From: DATFMP01 sp035266845
GTDB lineage: Bacteria; SAR324; JACQKK01
DNA: 64,000 nt
Direction of reading: 5' to 3'
Assembly (NCBI GenBank): GCA_035266845.1
Contig: DATFMP010000084.1
Span: 1-64,000 of the forward strand
Shown here one piece after another: positions 51,548 through 61,071 of the stretch. A program made the position numbers and the translations under genes. Within the stretch, counting starts at the first letter, position 1. Each line of letters starts with the position of its first letter. The notes beneath the pieces were generated by a model. It made no database searches. It saw nothing but the letters and a program-made list of their open reading frames with translations, and was not told the DNA's origin.

Positions 51548-52546
51548 CTACTCGTTCGCGGAGGCGATGGGCTTGCTGGCGGGAGCTTCGGGCAGCACCG
51601 CCAGGGCATCCTGGGCGGCCCGCCGCACCTGCGGGAAGAGTGAGTTCTTGGCGTAGTAGCTCAGCGCGTCGCGAGCCACCTGACCGCCGATTTGTCCCAG
51701 CGCGCCGGCGGCCGCCGTGCGCACCTCGATGGCCGGATCCATCTGCAGGGCATGCACGAGACCCGCGGAGACGGTCTCGCGCTTGCGCTGGCCCATCGTT
51801 TCCACGATGGTGCGGCGCACGATGCGTTCGCGCTCCTCCTGCAGCGCCGCCAGCAGCGCCTTGTCCACCGCCTCGCCATCGATTACCACGCCCAGCGCCT
51901 TGGTGGCGGCAATGCGCACGTCGGGCACCGGATCGTCGCGCATGGCGTGCACCAACGCCGTGGCGCCCTCCTTGGCCTTCAGGCTGGCAAGGGCATCGGC
52001 CACGGCGATGCGCACCTCAACGCGCCCGTCGTTGAGCAATTGCGCGGACAGCGCGGTCACGACGGCGCCGGGAGGCTGCAGTTGGCCCAGCGACTCGGCC
52101 GATGCCGCTCGCACCTGCCATTCGGGATCTTTCTGCAGCGCGGTCACCAGATCGGTCGCGGCGTCCTGGGCCTGGATGTTCCCCAGCGCCCGGCCCGCGG
52201 CGACGCGCACCAGTTCACGCTTGTCATTGGCGAGGGCCTGCGTGAGTGGCTTGACGGAGGCGATAGTGCCGATCTGCCCCAGCGCCTGGGCCGCGTTGAC
52301 GCGCACGAATTCGCCATCGTCCTTGGCGAGGGCTTCGGCCAAATACGGGATCGCATCGGGCGCACCCCGTTCGCCCAGCCGCTCCGCCGCCAGTTCGCGC
52401 AGGGCCTGAGTCTCGCCGAAGCGCAACTGCGAAATGCACGTCGAGACGTCGGTGCACTGGGCCGCGCGGGCCGTCTGGGGCGAGCCCCCGGCCAGAACGA
52501 GCAGCAGCACGGCGGTGCAGGCAGCCAGGGTGCGCAGAGGGTTCAT
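51548..52546 (-). CDS. Secreted HEAT-repeat protein
   Basis: 332 residues. A signal peptide (MNPLRTLAACTAVLLLVLAGG...ARA) precedes about eight HEAT/PBS-lyase-type repeats of 30-32 residues (for example AIPYLAEALAKDDGEFVRVNAAQALGQIG). Two Cys lie at the mature N-terminus (QCTDVSTCIS). Such repeats form protein-binding solenoids; no enzyme domain is seen. Likely periplasmic. The frame stays open 77 codons upstream, but the signal peptide sets the start. It follows the cyclotransferase-like gene by 50 bp. Confidence 0.87.
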   Translation of the reverse strand: MNPLRTLAACTAVLLLVLAGGSPQTARAAQCTDVSTCISQLRFGETQALRELAAERLGERGAPDAIPYLAEALAKDDGEFVRVNAAQALGQIGTIASVKPLTQALANDKRELVRVAAGRALGNIQAQDAATDLVTALQKDPEWQVRAASAESLGQLQPPGAVVTALSAQLLNDGRVEVRIAVADALASLKAKEGATALVHAMRDDPVPDVRIAATKALGVVIDGEAVDKALLAALQEERERIVRRTIVETMGQRKRETVSAGLVHALQMDPAIEVRTAAAGALGQIGGQVARDALSYYAKNSLFPQVRRAAQDALAVLPEAPASKPIASANE

Positions 52547-52596
52547 GACTCGGTGGCCCGCAACAGATGGTTGGCGCTGGTGCAGAGATGCCGCGC

Positions 52597-53019
52597 TCAT
52601 ATGCGCTGACCGCGCCGCAGCGGGTCGCGCAGGTAGTCCCCGCCGGCAATGAGGCGCGCGTTGTCGGTGGGACGATTGTACAGGTAGATCCAGGCCGTGA
52701 CCGCCGTTCCATCTTCGCGGATCACGGGCTGCCGCTCGCGGCGATATTCCGCGCCGGGATCGCCCTGGTCCGTGCAACCTTCATACCGATCGAGCACCGG
52801 GAGCACCGCCTCCGGTCGCGGCAAGCGATAGAGTTCGCCCACGACCGTCGGGGTGCTGCCGGGCTGGGGCACCACGGCGGGGTAGAGGCCCAGATCGAAC
52901 AGGCGCCCCGCATAGCGGCCCAAGCCGCTGTATTCCCCGCCCTGGGCCAGCGCCCGGTGCATGGGATGTCCGCAGCCGCGACGCAAGGTGCCGTAGACGA
53001 AGAGGTACGTTTCTTTCAT
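52597..53019 (-). CDS. Gamma-glutamylcyclotransferase-like (GGCT/AIG2) protein
   Basis: 140 residues starting MKETYLFVYGTLRRG, the defining YGTLR motif of the fold. The catalytic Glu is likely in LDRYEGC. The end (AWIYLYNRP) is typical of the AIG2/YtfP group. Substrate may be gamma-glutamyl amines or peptides; many bacterial members are uncharacterised. Twenty upstream codons were excluded. Confidence 0.87.
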   Translation of the reverse strand: MKETYLFVYGTLRRGCGHPMHRALAQGGEYSGLGRYAGRLFDLGLYPAVVPQPGSTPTVVGELYRLPRPEAVLPVLDRYEGCTDQGDPGAEYRRERQPVIREDGTAVTAWIYLYNRPTDNARLIAGGDYLRDPLRRGQRI

Positions 53020-53478
53020 TGCGATACCGGAACTTTCGAGCCGGGATTGCACCATGACGCAGAGGAATAACTCCGCCACTGCGGGTGTTGGTAATTCAGG
53101 TTACCGCATCCACAGAGGCGTGCTTCGGATGATGGACTTCGACGAAGGAGCCGGAGCGTCGCATTTCCGGTGCGCAGTGCGCGCCGGGGATGTATTGACG
53201 CCACTGTGGTTCGCGCATAGGCTGACGGCAATTGACTGTATTCTCCAGATCGGCGATGGCACCGGCGACCCGAGAGCAGCACGGGCGGTAGCGGGCCATC
53301 CCGCCGAAGTGATCACACGGGCAGGGATGCCCTGGACGGCGCGCAAGCGCCGGATGGGCAGGCCCGACGCCCCGTATCCTATCATTTGGGGGGAACGCCC
53401 CCAGCCTTGCGCTGGGCCGCATGGGCCATCCAGGATGGCTTTGCCGGCGGATCGTACCGTTTCCACGAGGATTCTCCC
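53020..53478. other. Divergent intergenic region before the REC-kinase gene
   Basis: 459 bp. A candidate plus-strand promoter is TTGACG-N17-TAGGCT at about 53197-53225. Near the kinase start, two competing hairpins occur: GGGGG-AACG-CCCCC (53389-53402) and CCCAGC-CTTGC-GCTGGG (53400-53416). No gene was recognised; the kinase frame is open from 53386 but its start is set by the ribosome binding site. Confidence 0.35.
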
Positions 53479-54774
53479 ATGAGTGCCAGCAAGATCCTCA
53501 TCGTGGACGACGAGTTGTCCATCCGGATCATGCTGACGCGCATGATCGAGCCCCTCAAGCATGAGGTGTACTGCGCAGAGGATGGCGCCATGGCGCTGGA
53601 TCTGGTGCGCCAGGCGGGCATCGATCTGGTCATCTCCGACCTGATGATGCCGCGCATGGATGGGCTGGCGCTGCTGGCACAGATTCGCAATGAAGGCCAT
53701 GACTGCGCGTTCATCATCCTCACCGGGTTCGGCGACCTGCCCCAGGCCCTGTCCGCACGCGACAAATTCAACATTTCCAACTTCCTGGTGAAACCGATCC
53801 ACAACATGGATCAGTTTCTCTTCGACGTGGAATCGGCCCTGTCTCGGCGCGTGCTGGAGCGCGAGAACCGCCAGCTCATGCGCAGTCTGCGGGAAGTCAA
53901 TGCACAGTTGGAAGAGAAGGTGCGCGAACGCACGCGCGAGCTGGAGGTGAAGAACCAGGAACTGGGGCGGCTCTCCACGTTCCGCGCGGATGCGCTGAAA
54001 GTGCTGGGTCACGAGCTGCGCACGCCGCTGGCCATCGTTTCCGGCTACTATGCGCTGGCGACTAGCGGCGGTACTGAAGAATTCAAGACGCTGGCGCCCC
54101 CCATGGGCAGCTCGATCCGCCGCCTGCAGCAGATCGTGGACAAGGCGCTGCTCCTGCTTCAGGCCAGCGAGACCACCGAGTTCCCGTTGGAACTGACGGA
54201 GATGTACCCGCGGGACCTGTGCAACGCGGTGGCAGACCGCATCCGGCCGTTCGTTGCGGATCGGCGCCTGGAAATCCAACCCGTGCCGCCCTGTGACGCC
54301 CGCCAGCTGTGCCTGTGGGATCATGAGAAGATAGAGGAGGTCATCGAGGAACTGCTCATCAACGCCATCCGTGCCAGCATGGATGGCTCCCGGATCGAGA
54401 TCGACGTGCGACCTGCGGGTGAGATGGTCGAAATGATGATCACGGACTACGGCGTGGGCATCCCGGAGGGCGAGCACGAGCGGATCTTCGAGCCCTTCGT
54501 GACATTGCGCAAGGCTGACCAGCACTCCAGCGGCCTGTTCGAATTCGGCGCGGAGGGGGTGGGCATCGGTCTGTCCACGGCGCGCCGGTGGGTGGCGCTG
54601 CACGGCGGTACCCTCACGGCCCGCGGCAACGAGGGCCGCCCCGGCACCACCATGACCGTGCGTCTGCCCCGTCGCGTCAGATTGCCCAATTCGCGCCGCC
54701 ACGGCTCCTCACAGAAGGAGCCCCAGCGCGATGGCGCGAAAGTCGAGGCATCCCACCTGCCGATCGGAGTCTGA
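53479..54774 (+). CDS. REC-domain histidine kinase
   Basis: 431 residues. A receiver domain comes first (DD at 10-11, phosphoacceptor Asp54 in LVISDLMMPRMDG, Lys in LVKPI), then a coiled coil (about 125-165), a HisKA domain with His178 in KVLGHELRTPLAIVSG and an HATPase domain (EELLINAIRAS; ITDYGVGIPEGEHERIFEPF; GVGIGLSTARRWVALHGGTL). It is soluble, so it probably receives phosphate from another kinase and relays or gates its own output. GAGG at 53467-53470 supports the ATG at 53479. Confidence 0.93.
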   Translation: MSASKILIVDDELSIRIMLTRMIEPLKHEVYCAEDGAMALDLVRQAGIDLVISDLMMPRMDGLALLAQIRNEGHDCAFIILTGFGDLPQALSARDKFNISNFLVKPIHNMDQFLFDVESALSRRVLERENRQLMRSLREVNAQLEEKVRERTRELEVKNQELGRLSTFRADALKVLGHELRTPLAIVSGYYALATSGGTEEFKTLAPPMGSSIRRLQQIVDKALLLLQASETTEFPLELTEMYPRDLCNAVADRIRPFVADRRLEIQPVPPCDARQLCLWDHEKIEEVIEELLINAIRASMDGSRIEIDVRPAGEMVEMMITDYGVGIPEGEHERIFEPFVTLRKADQHSSGLFEFGAEGVGIGLSTARRWVALHGGTLTARGNEGRPGTTMTVRLPRRVRLPNSRRHGSSQKEPQRDGAKVEASHLPIGV

Positions 54775-54811
54775 GCCGCGGCGGGTGTGCCCGCGGTGCA
54801 CCCAGGGAAAG

Positions 54812-56698
54812 TCAGGGGGCCGGCGGCGTGGCGCAGGCCTCGTGCAGCCAGAGCCGGTGCGGCTCCTCCAGTCGCGGCGCAAGCTGCTCCTCCACCCACG
54901 CGTGGTAGTCCCGCAGCCACTGGAACTCCTCGCGGGTGAGGCGAGGCCAGTCCACCAGCGTGCGATCGAAGGGGATGGCCGTCAGCGGCGAAAATCGAAG
55001 CCAGCGCTTGCCGCCGGGATGGCTGGGCAGCCCCAGCGCTTCTTCTACCACGTACAGGTTCTCCAGGCGGATGCCGCCCCACCCGGTCCGGTAGTAGCCC
55101 GGCTCGTTGGAAACGATCATGCCGGGCTCCAGCGGCACGGTGCCGCGGCTGCTGATACTCTGCGGGCCCTCGTGCACGTTCAGGTAGGCACCGACGCCGT
55201 GACCCGTGCCGTGGCCATAGTCCAGCCCCTCGTTCCACAGGGGGGAGCGCGCCAAAGCATCAAGCATCTGGCCGGTGGTGCCTTCGGGAAAGATCTGCAG
55301 CGCCAGCCGGATATGGCCGCGCAGCACGGACGTGAAGCGCTCGCGCTGATGCGCGTCCGGCGCGCCGATGGCGATGGTTCGCGTGTCGTCTGTGGTGGCG
55401 CCGAGAATCTGCACGCCCGAATCCACCAGCAGCATCTCGCCCGGCTGCAACTCCTGCCGCGCGTCGGGCGTGCCGTAGTGCACGATGGCGCCATTGGCCC
55501 CGAAGGCGGCAATGGTGGTGAAGCTCAGCTCGCTGAAGCCCTCCTCGCGCGCGTACTCCTCGTAGAGCAGATCGGCGTAATCTGCTTCGCTGACGCGCTG
55601 CCCCTCGCGCAGCCGCGCCGCCAGTTGCGAGAAACTGCGCACCTTGGCCGCACCGGCCTTCAGGTGGGCATCGCGGCTGACGGTGATCTCCACCGGGTTC
55701 TTCACCGCCTTCATGGCGACGACGGGATTCGGCGAGCGGCTCACCAGCCGGGCATCCTGCGCCAAGAGTTGCAGACCTTGGGTTGTGCCGGCGGGGTCCA
55801 GCCACACCGTCCGGCCGCCGGCCACCAGTCCGCGCATGGCATCGGGCAGCGCATCGTAGGGGGCGAAGGCAACCTGCCCCTCCAGCGCCCCGGGCACGCC
55901 TTGCGGCAGTGGATCGTCCGTGAAGCAGATCGCGCGCTGCGGCTCGACGATGAGGTAGGCCTCGAAGACGGGATTGTAGGGCACGTCCCCGCCGCGCAGG
56001 TTGGTCAGCCAGGCCACCTCGTCCAACTTCGTAAGTACCAGCGCGTCGGCACCCGCCTCGGCCATCGCTGAGCGTACGCGGGCCAGCTTGTCCGCCACCG
56101 GCTCGCCGGTGAGTGCATCGGGCAGGGCATAGATGGGCCGGGACGGTCCCGCCGGGCGTTCGGCCCACACCGCGTCCACCAGGTTCCCCGTCACCGGCAC
56201 CAGCCGCGAGCCCTCCGCTTGCAGGGCGCCGGCCAGGCGCTCCACGGTCCGCACGCTCATCAGGAAGGGGTCATAGCCCACCTGCAGCGGCCCGTGCTCG
56301 GCCTCGTGGGCGGTGAGCCATTCGGTCAGTTCCTGCTCGCCGGCCTGCCCGAACTTGTGTACGCGGATCAGGGCCGGGTCCACCTCCAGATCGGCCTGCA
56401 CATGGTAGCGCGAATCCACGAACAGGTGCGCCTCTATGGGTGTTACGGCGACATCCCCGGCGGAGCCGGTGAAGCCGCTGATGGCCTGACGGCGCTGCTT
56501 GTGGGCGGGGAGGTACTCGTTCTGGTGCTCGTCCGCGGAGGGCACCAGGTACACGTTTATGTCGTGGCCGGCCATGCGCTCGCGGACAGCTGACAAGCGT
56601 GCCCCCACCTGGGCGTCGTCGTCCGCTGCCTCGGTGTGTGGGCCAGGCTGGGGCGGGGCCCCTGCACTGCTAGCGGCCTTGGATTCAACCTTCGACAT
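54812..56698 (-). CDS. pepP: Aminopeptidase P (Xaa-Pro aminopeptidase), three-domain form
   Basis: 628 residues, larger than E. coli PepP and like the eukaryotic XPNPEP1 type. Two creatinase-like N-terminal domains are followed by the M24 pita-bread domain. Metal ligands: Asp in LLVDSGVQ and in GATTDDTRT, His in YGHGTGHGVGAYLNVHE, Glu in VSNEPGYY and in GIRLENLYVV. It removes the N-terminal residue before proline. The C-terminal EEFQWLRDYHAWV is characteristic. The first 30 residues are low complexity. Confidence 0.94.
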   Translation of the reverse strand: MSKVESKAASSAGAPPQPGPHTEAADDDAQVGARLSAVRERMAGHDINVYLVPSADEHQNEYLPAHKQRRQAISGFTGSAGDVAVTPIEAHLFVDSRYHVQADLEVDPALIRVHKFGQAGEQELTEWLTAHEAEHGPLQVGYDPFLMSVRTVERLAGALQAEGSRLVPVTGNLVDAVWAERPAGPSRPIYALPDALTGEPVADKLARVRSAMAEAGADALVLTKLDEVAWLTNLRGGDVPYNPVFEAYLIVEPQRAICFTDDPLPQGVPGALEGQVAFAPYDALPDAMRGLVAGGRTVWLDPAGTTQGLQLLAQDARLVSRSPNPVVAMKAVKNPVEITVSRDAHLKAGAAKVRSFSQLAARLREGQRVSEADYADLLYEEYAREEGFSELSFTTIAAFGANGAIVHYGTPDARQELQPGEMLLVDSGVQILGATTDDTRTIAIGAPDAHQRERFTSVLRGHIRLALQIFPEGTTGQMLDALARSPLWNEGLDYGHGTGHGVGAYLNVHEGPQSISSRGTVPLEPGMIVSNEPGYYRTGWGGIRLENLYVVEEALGLPSHPGGKRWLRFSPLTAIPFDRTLVDWPRLTREEFQWLRDYHAWVEEQLAPRLEEPHRLWLHEACATPPAP

Positions 56699-56726
56699 GG
56701 GACGGGTAGGGCTGGCGGGAGGGTGG

Positions 56727-56757
56727 GCGGCGCGCCCGCTATTGGAGGGCGCGCCGC
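56727..56757. terminator. 11-bp perfect hairpin between ilvC and pepP
   Basis: GCGGCGCGCCC (56727-56737) and GGGCGCGCCGC (56747-56757) pair exactly around a 9-nt loop. It lies 10 bp beyond the ilvC stop on the minus strand and before the pepP start. There is no T-run on either side, so it may be a transcript-stabilising or attenuating hairpin and not a true terminator. Confidence 0.45.
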
Positions 56758-56767
56758 TGGAGCACGG

Positions 56768-57817
56768 CTACTTGCCCGTCTGACCCGGGCGCAGGGGCCG
56801 CAGCACGCGGCCGGCCGTCCACAGTTCGGACTCGTCGATCTCCTTGAGCTCCTTGTCCAGTTGCTCACGGTAGTCCGCGCGGGAGTTGGTCTCGATGGCG
56901 ATGGCCGTCTCCTTGCCCTCGCGCACCCGCTTGTAGACGTCCTCGATGATGGGCTCCAGCGCCGCCTCGAACTTCGGCGCCCAGTCCAGCGCGCCGCGCT
57001 GCGCCGTGGCGGAGCAGTTGGCGTACATCCAGTCCATCCCGCGCTCGTTGATGAGTGGGTAGAGGCTCATCAGGGCTTCTTCCACCGTCTCGTTGAACGC
57101 CTCGGACGCCGAATGCCCGTGGCGGCGCAGCACGTTGAACTGCGCCCGGAAGGCGCCTTCGATGAGGCCCATCAGCACGCAGCGCTCGCCCGTCAGGTCG
57201 CTGTACACCTCGTGCTCAAAGGTCGTCTCGAAGATATGCGCGGAGCCGATGGCGAAGGCCGTGGCGAGGCAGCGCTCGCGTGCGCGCCCGGTGTAGTCCT
57301 GGTGCACGGCGTAGGACGAGTTGATGCCCTGGCCCGCCTCGAACAGCCGACGCAGCGAGAGTCCGCTGCCCTTGGGGGCCACCATCATCACGTCCACGTT
57401 GTCCGGCGGGATGATATTCGTCTGATCCTTATAGACGATGCCGAAGCCGTGGGAGAAGTACAGCGCGTCGCCGTCCTTCAGGTGACTCTTGACCATGGGC
57501 CAGTTGGAGATCTGGCCGGCGTCGGAGATGAGGTACTGCACGATCGTCCCCCGCTCCGCCGCTTCCTCCAGGCTCACCAGATTCTTGCCTTCCTCCCAGC
57601 CGTCCTCCAGCGCGCGGTCCCAACTGCGGCCCTTGCGCAGTCCGATCAGCACGTCGAAGCCCTGGTCGCGCATGTTCAGGCCCTGGCCGCGACCCTGCGG
57701 GCCATAGCCCAGGATCGCCGTGACCTCATTGGCCAGAATCTCTTTGCACTTGGCCAGCGGATAATCCGTGCGTTCGATGATGGTTTCCTTGTTGCCCTTG
57801 ATGTCGATGGTCTTCAT
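56768..57817 (-). CDS. ilvC: Ketol-acid reductoisomerase
   Basis: 349 residues, class I length. The NADPH-binding loop is ILGYGPQGRGQGLNMRDQG, where many homologues have GSQGHAHALNL. The catalytic Mg-binding region includes APKGSG, Asp and Glu in DLTGERCVLMG and LYPLINERGMDWM, and the knotted C-terminal helical domain is intact. It converts 2-acetolactate to dihydroxyisovalerate in valine/leucine/isoleucine synthesis. ilvB and ilvN are not adjacent. Confidence 0.95.
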   Translation of the reverse strand: MKTIDIKGNKETIIERTDYPLAKCKEILANEVTAILGYGPQGRGQGLNMRDQGFDVLIGLRKGRSWDRALEDGWEEGKNLVSLEEAAERGTIVQYLISDAGQISNWPMVKSHLKDGDALYFSHGFGIVYKDQTNIIPPDNVDVMMVAPKGSGLSLRRLFEAGQGINSSYAVHQDYTGRARERCLATAFAIGSAHIFETTFEHEVYSDLTGERCVLMGLIEGAFRAQFNVLRRHGHSASEAFNETVEEALMSLYPLINERGMDWMYANCSATAQRGALDWAPKFEAALEPIIEDVYKRVREGKETAIAIETNSRADYREQLDKELKEIDESELWTAGRVLRPLRPGQTGK

Positions 57818-58283
57818 TGCCTCTCTGCCTCTGGGTCGACTGGCGGTTGCTCAAGCGGCCGCTGCCCCCACGCACGTCCGGTGGCCGGGCCGCGCGTTCG
57901 GCCGCTGCCGGCAAAACGGGCCGCATGCTCTGGGGTGGCTTCGCGGAAAACCTATGTATAGCCCGAAAGCCCTGCTTACCTCAATGGGTTACCGCCATGC
58001 GCGCCGGTTTCGGGTGGGCGGGAGTGCGCGGTGTTTGGCGGACCCACTGAGGGCGATCGCGGGGGAAGGCGCCCGGCGGCCTCGCTGCGGGGCATGCCGG
58101 CAAGACCGCCTCGGTCGCCGGGTGTGCTGAGGCCGTGGCCGCCGGGGATTCTTTTCATTCGTGGCGCTCAGGGCTATGTTGGGGAAAAATCGAGGCCATC
58201 CGCGGCTTCGCCCGCGCTGTCGGGCGCTGCGGCATTCCCCGATATCCACACACCCCGACCGATCGATTCGAAAGAGAGCGCCC
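57818..58283. other. Divergent intergenic region between ilvC and acnA
   Basis: 466 bp without a supportable gene. The acnA frame is open back to 58161 but similarity starts at 58284. A promoter for ilvC is annotated separately. I saw no leader peptide rich in Leu, Ile or Val that would indicate attenuation of ilvC, and no clear acnA promoter. Confidence 0.4.
57955..57984 (-). promoter_or_regulatory. Candidate promoter for ilvC
   Basis: Minus strand TTGAGG (57979-57984), 18-nt spacer, TATACA (57955-57960): 4 of 6 at each box. The leader to the ilvC ATG would be about 130 nt. Confidence 0.45.
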
Positions 58284-60998
58284 ATGGCGAAATCCGATCC
58301 CTTCAACGCCCGCGATTCGCTGCAAACGTCCGCCGGAGCCGTCTCCATGTATCGGCTGGACGCGCTGGAGAAAGCGGGATTGTGCACCGTCTCCCGCATT
58401 CCCTATTCAATTCGCGTGCTGCTGGAATCGGTGCTGCGCCATGCCGGCGGTGGACTGGTGTCCGAGGAGGACGTGCGATCGCTGGCCTCATGGAGCGGGG
58501 GCGCCGTGCCGACCGGCGAGGTGCCGTTCATGGTGGGGCGGGTGCTGATGCAGGACTTCACGGGTGTGCCGGCCATCGTGGACCTGGCCGCCATGCGTGG
58601 CGCCATGAAGGCCCTGGGCGGCGACCCCAATCGCATCAATCCGCTCATTCCCACCGAACTGGTGATCGACCACTCGGTGCAGATCGACTACTTCGGCAGC
58701 AAGGACGCGCTGGAGAAGAACGAGAAGCGCGAGTTCGAGCGCAACCGGGAGCGCTACGAGTTCCTCAAGTGGGGCCAGCGTGCCTTCGACAACCTGCTGG
58801 TGGTGCCCCCGTCCACCGGCATCGTGCACCAGGTGAACCTGGAGTACCTGGCGCGGGTGGTGCAGACCGCATCGGACGGCAACGGCGGAAAAGTGGCCTA
58901 CCCGGACTCGGTCATCGGCACGGACTCGCACACGACCATGGTCAACGGCATGGGTGTGCTGGGCTGGGGCGTGGGCGGCATCGAAGCGGAAGCCGCCATG
59001 CTGGGCCAGCCCTACTACATGCTGGCGCCGGAGGTGGTGGGCGTGCGGCTGAAGGGCGAACTGCGCGATGGCGTGCTGGCCACGGATCTCGTGCTGCAGG
59101 TCACGCAGATGCTGCGCGAGTTGGGCGTGGTGGGCAAGTTCGTGGAGTACTTCGGCCCCGGCCTGCGCAGCCTGACGCTGGCAGACCGCACCACTCTGGC
59201 CAACATGGCACCGGAGTATGGCGCCACCATGGGCTTCTTCCCTGTGGACGATCAGACGCTGGCCTACCTCAAGATGACGGGCCGCGACGCCGCCCAGGTG
59301 GACCTGGTGGAACGCTACCTGAAGGAGCAGGGCCTGTTCGCTACGGCCACTGGGCCGGAGCCGGAATACACCACCACGGTGGAGCTGGACATGGGCATCG
59401 TGGAGGCCAATCTGGCCGGCCCCAAGCGCCCGCAGGACCGCGTGGCTCTTCGCGACATGAGGACGGAGTTCCGCAAGAGCTTCACGGCGCCTATCGGCAA
59501 GCGGGGCTTCAACCTGCCCGAGTCCGACCTGGCCAAGACGGTGGACGCGGACCTGCCCGGCGGCAAGGCGCCCATCGGCCAGGGTTCGGTAGTCATCGCG
59601 GCAATCACCAGCTGCACCAACACCTCCAACCCCGGCGTGCTGATCGGCGCGGGGCTGGTGGCCAAAAAGGCCGTGGAAAAGGGTCTGCGGGCCAAATCGC
59701 ACGTGAAGACCAGTCTGGCGCCCGGCTCCCGTGTGGTGACGGACTACCTGGAGAAGGCGGGCCTGCTGCCCTACCTGGAGCAGATCGGCTTCGGGGTGGT
59801 GGCCTATGGCTGCACCACCTGCATCGGCAACAGCGGGCCCCTGCCCGAGCCGGTAGCCGAAGCCGTGCAGACCGGTGACCTGGTGGCCGCGGCCGTGCTG
59901 AGCGGCAACCGCAACTTCGAGGGCCGCATCAATCCGCTGGTGAAGGCGAACTACCTGGCTTCCCCGCCGCTGGTGGTGGCGTTCGCCCTGGCCGGCACGG
60001 TGGATATCGACCTGAGCTCCGAGCCCCTGGGCATGGGCAAGGACGGCAAGCCGGTGTACCTGAAGGACATCTGGCCCACCTCCAAGGAGATCAGCGACGG
60101 GATCGCCAGTTCCGTGCTGCCCGAAATGTTCAAGCGCCGCTATGCGAACGTGCTGGAGGGCAACCCGACCTGGAACGAGATCGGCGTGGCTGGCGGCGAA
60201 CTGTATGCGTGGGACGAGAAGTCCACCTACATCCAGGAGCCGCCGTACTTCGAGGGACTCACCGCCAAGCCGGATTCCGTGGGTGACCTCAAGGGCATGC
60301 GGCTGATGGCGCTGCTGGGCGATTCGGTCACGACCGACCACATTTCGCCTGCGGGCACCATCCAGCCGGACAGCCCTGCGGGCAAATTCCTGCTCGGCCG
60401 CGACGTTTCGCAGAACCAGTTCAACTCCTTCGGCTCCCGGCGCGGCAACGACCGCGTGATGACCCGCGGCACCTTCGGGAACGTCCGCATCAAGAACATG
60501 CTCGTGGCCGGCACCGAGGGCCCCATGACGCGCCATCTGCCCAGCGGCGAGCGCATGACCATCTACGACGCGGCCATGCGCTACAAGCAGGAGGGCGTGC
60601 CGCTGATGGTGGTGGGCGGCAAGGAGTACGGCACGGGCAGCTCGCGCGACTGGGCGGCTAAGGGCACGCTGCTGCTGGGCGTGCGGGCCGTGCTGGCGGA
60701 GAGCTTCGAGCGCATCCACCGCAGCAACCTGGTGGGCATGGGCGTGCTGCCGCTGCAGTTCCGCCAGGGCGAGAACCTGAGCACCTATGGGCTCACCGGC
60801 GAGGAACTGTACGACGTCGAGGGCATCCGCGACGACATGCAGCCCGGTGCGGAACTGACAGTGCGGGCCACCAAGGCCGATGGAGCCTCGGTGACCTTCC
60901 CCGTCAAGTCGCGCATCGATACGCGTGTCGAGGTGGGCTACTACCACAACGGGGGCATTCTGCAGACGGTGCTGCGGCAGATGGTCTCCCGCAACTGA
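58284..60998 (+). CDS. acnA: Aconitate hydratase AcnA (IRP-like)
   Basis: 904 residues from ATG 58284. The [4Fe-4S] cysteines are in ITSCTNTSNP and in GCTTCIGNSGPL. DSVTTDHISPAG, RRGNDRVMTRGTFGNVRI and GTGSSRDWAAKGTLLLGVRAV form the swivelling domain. It interconverts citrate and isocitrate in the TCA cycle. The frame extends 41 codons upstream without similarity. A very strong hairpin follows its stop. Confidence 0.96.
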   Translation: MAKSDPFNARDSLQTSAGAVSMYRLDALEKAGLCTVSRIPYSIRVLLESVLRHAGGGLVSEEDVRSLASWSGGAVPTGEVPFMVGRVLMQDFTGVPAIVDLAAMRGAMKALGGDPNRINPLIPTELVIDHSVQIDYFGSKDALEKNEKREFERNRERYEFLKWGQRAFDNLLVVPPSTGIVHQVNLEYLARVVQTASDGNGGKVAYPDSVIGTDSHTTMVNGMGVLGWGVGGIEAEAAMLGQPYYMLAPEVVGVRLKGELRDGVLATDLVLQVTQMLRELGVVGKFVEYFGPGLRSLTLADRTTLANMAPEYGATMGFFPVDDQTLAYLKMTGRDAAQVDLVERYLKEQGLFATATGPEPEYTTTVELDMGIVEANLAGPKRPQDRVALRDMRTEFRKSFTAPIGKRGFNLPESDLAKTVDADLPGGKAPIGQGSVVIAAITSCTNTSNPGVLIGAGLVAKKAVEKGLRAKSHVKTSLAPGSRVVTDYLEKAGLLPYLEQIGFGVVAYGCTTCIGNSGPLPEPVAEAVQTGDLVAAAVLSGNRNFEGRINPLVKANYLASPPLVVAFALAGTVDIDLSSEPLGMGKDGKPVYLKDIWPTSKEISDGIASSVLPEMFKRRYANVLEGNPTWNEIGVAGGELYAWDEKSTYIQEPPYFEGLTAKPDSVGDLKGMRLMALLGDSVTTDHISPAGTIQPDSPAGKFLLGRDVSQNQFNSFGSRRGNDRVMTRGTFGNVRIKNMLVAGTEGPMTRHLPSGERMTIYDAAMRYKQEGVPLMVVGGKEYGTGSSRDWAAKGTLLLGVRAVLAESFERIHRSNLVGMGVLPLQFRQGENLSTYGLTGEELYDVEGIRDDMQPGAELTVRATKADGASVTFPVKSRIDTRVEVGYYHNGGILQTVLRQMVSRN

Positions 60999-61003
60999 GC
61001 GCC

Positions 61004-61040
61004 GCCGGCCGCGCGGATGGGCTTGATTCGCGCGGCCGGC
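61004..61040 (+). terminator. 12-bp perfect hairpin just after acnA
   Basis: GCCGGCCGCGCG (61004-61015) and CGCGCGGCCGGC (61029-61040) pair exactly around a 13-nt loop; outer segments GCGCCGC (60999-61005) and GCGGCGC (61045-61051) could pair as an alternative. It starts 6 bp after the acnA stop. There is no T-tract, so it may partly terminate, or protect the 3' end of acnA mRNA. Confidence 0.5.
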
Positions 61041-61071
61041 CAGTGCGGCGCAGGAAGCGCCGCGGCATCCC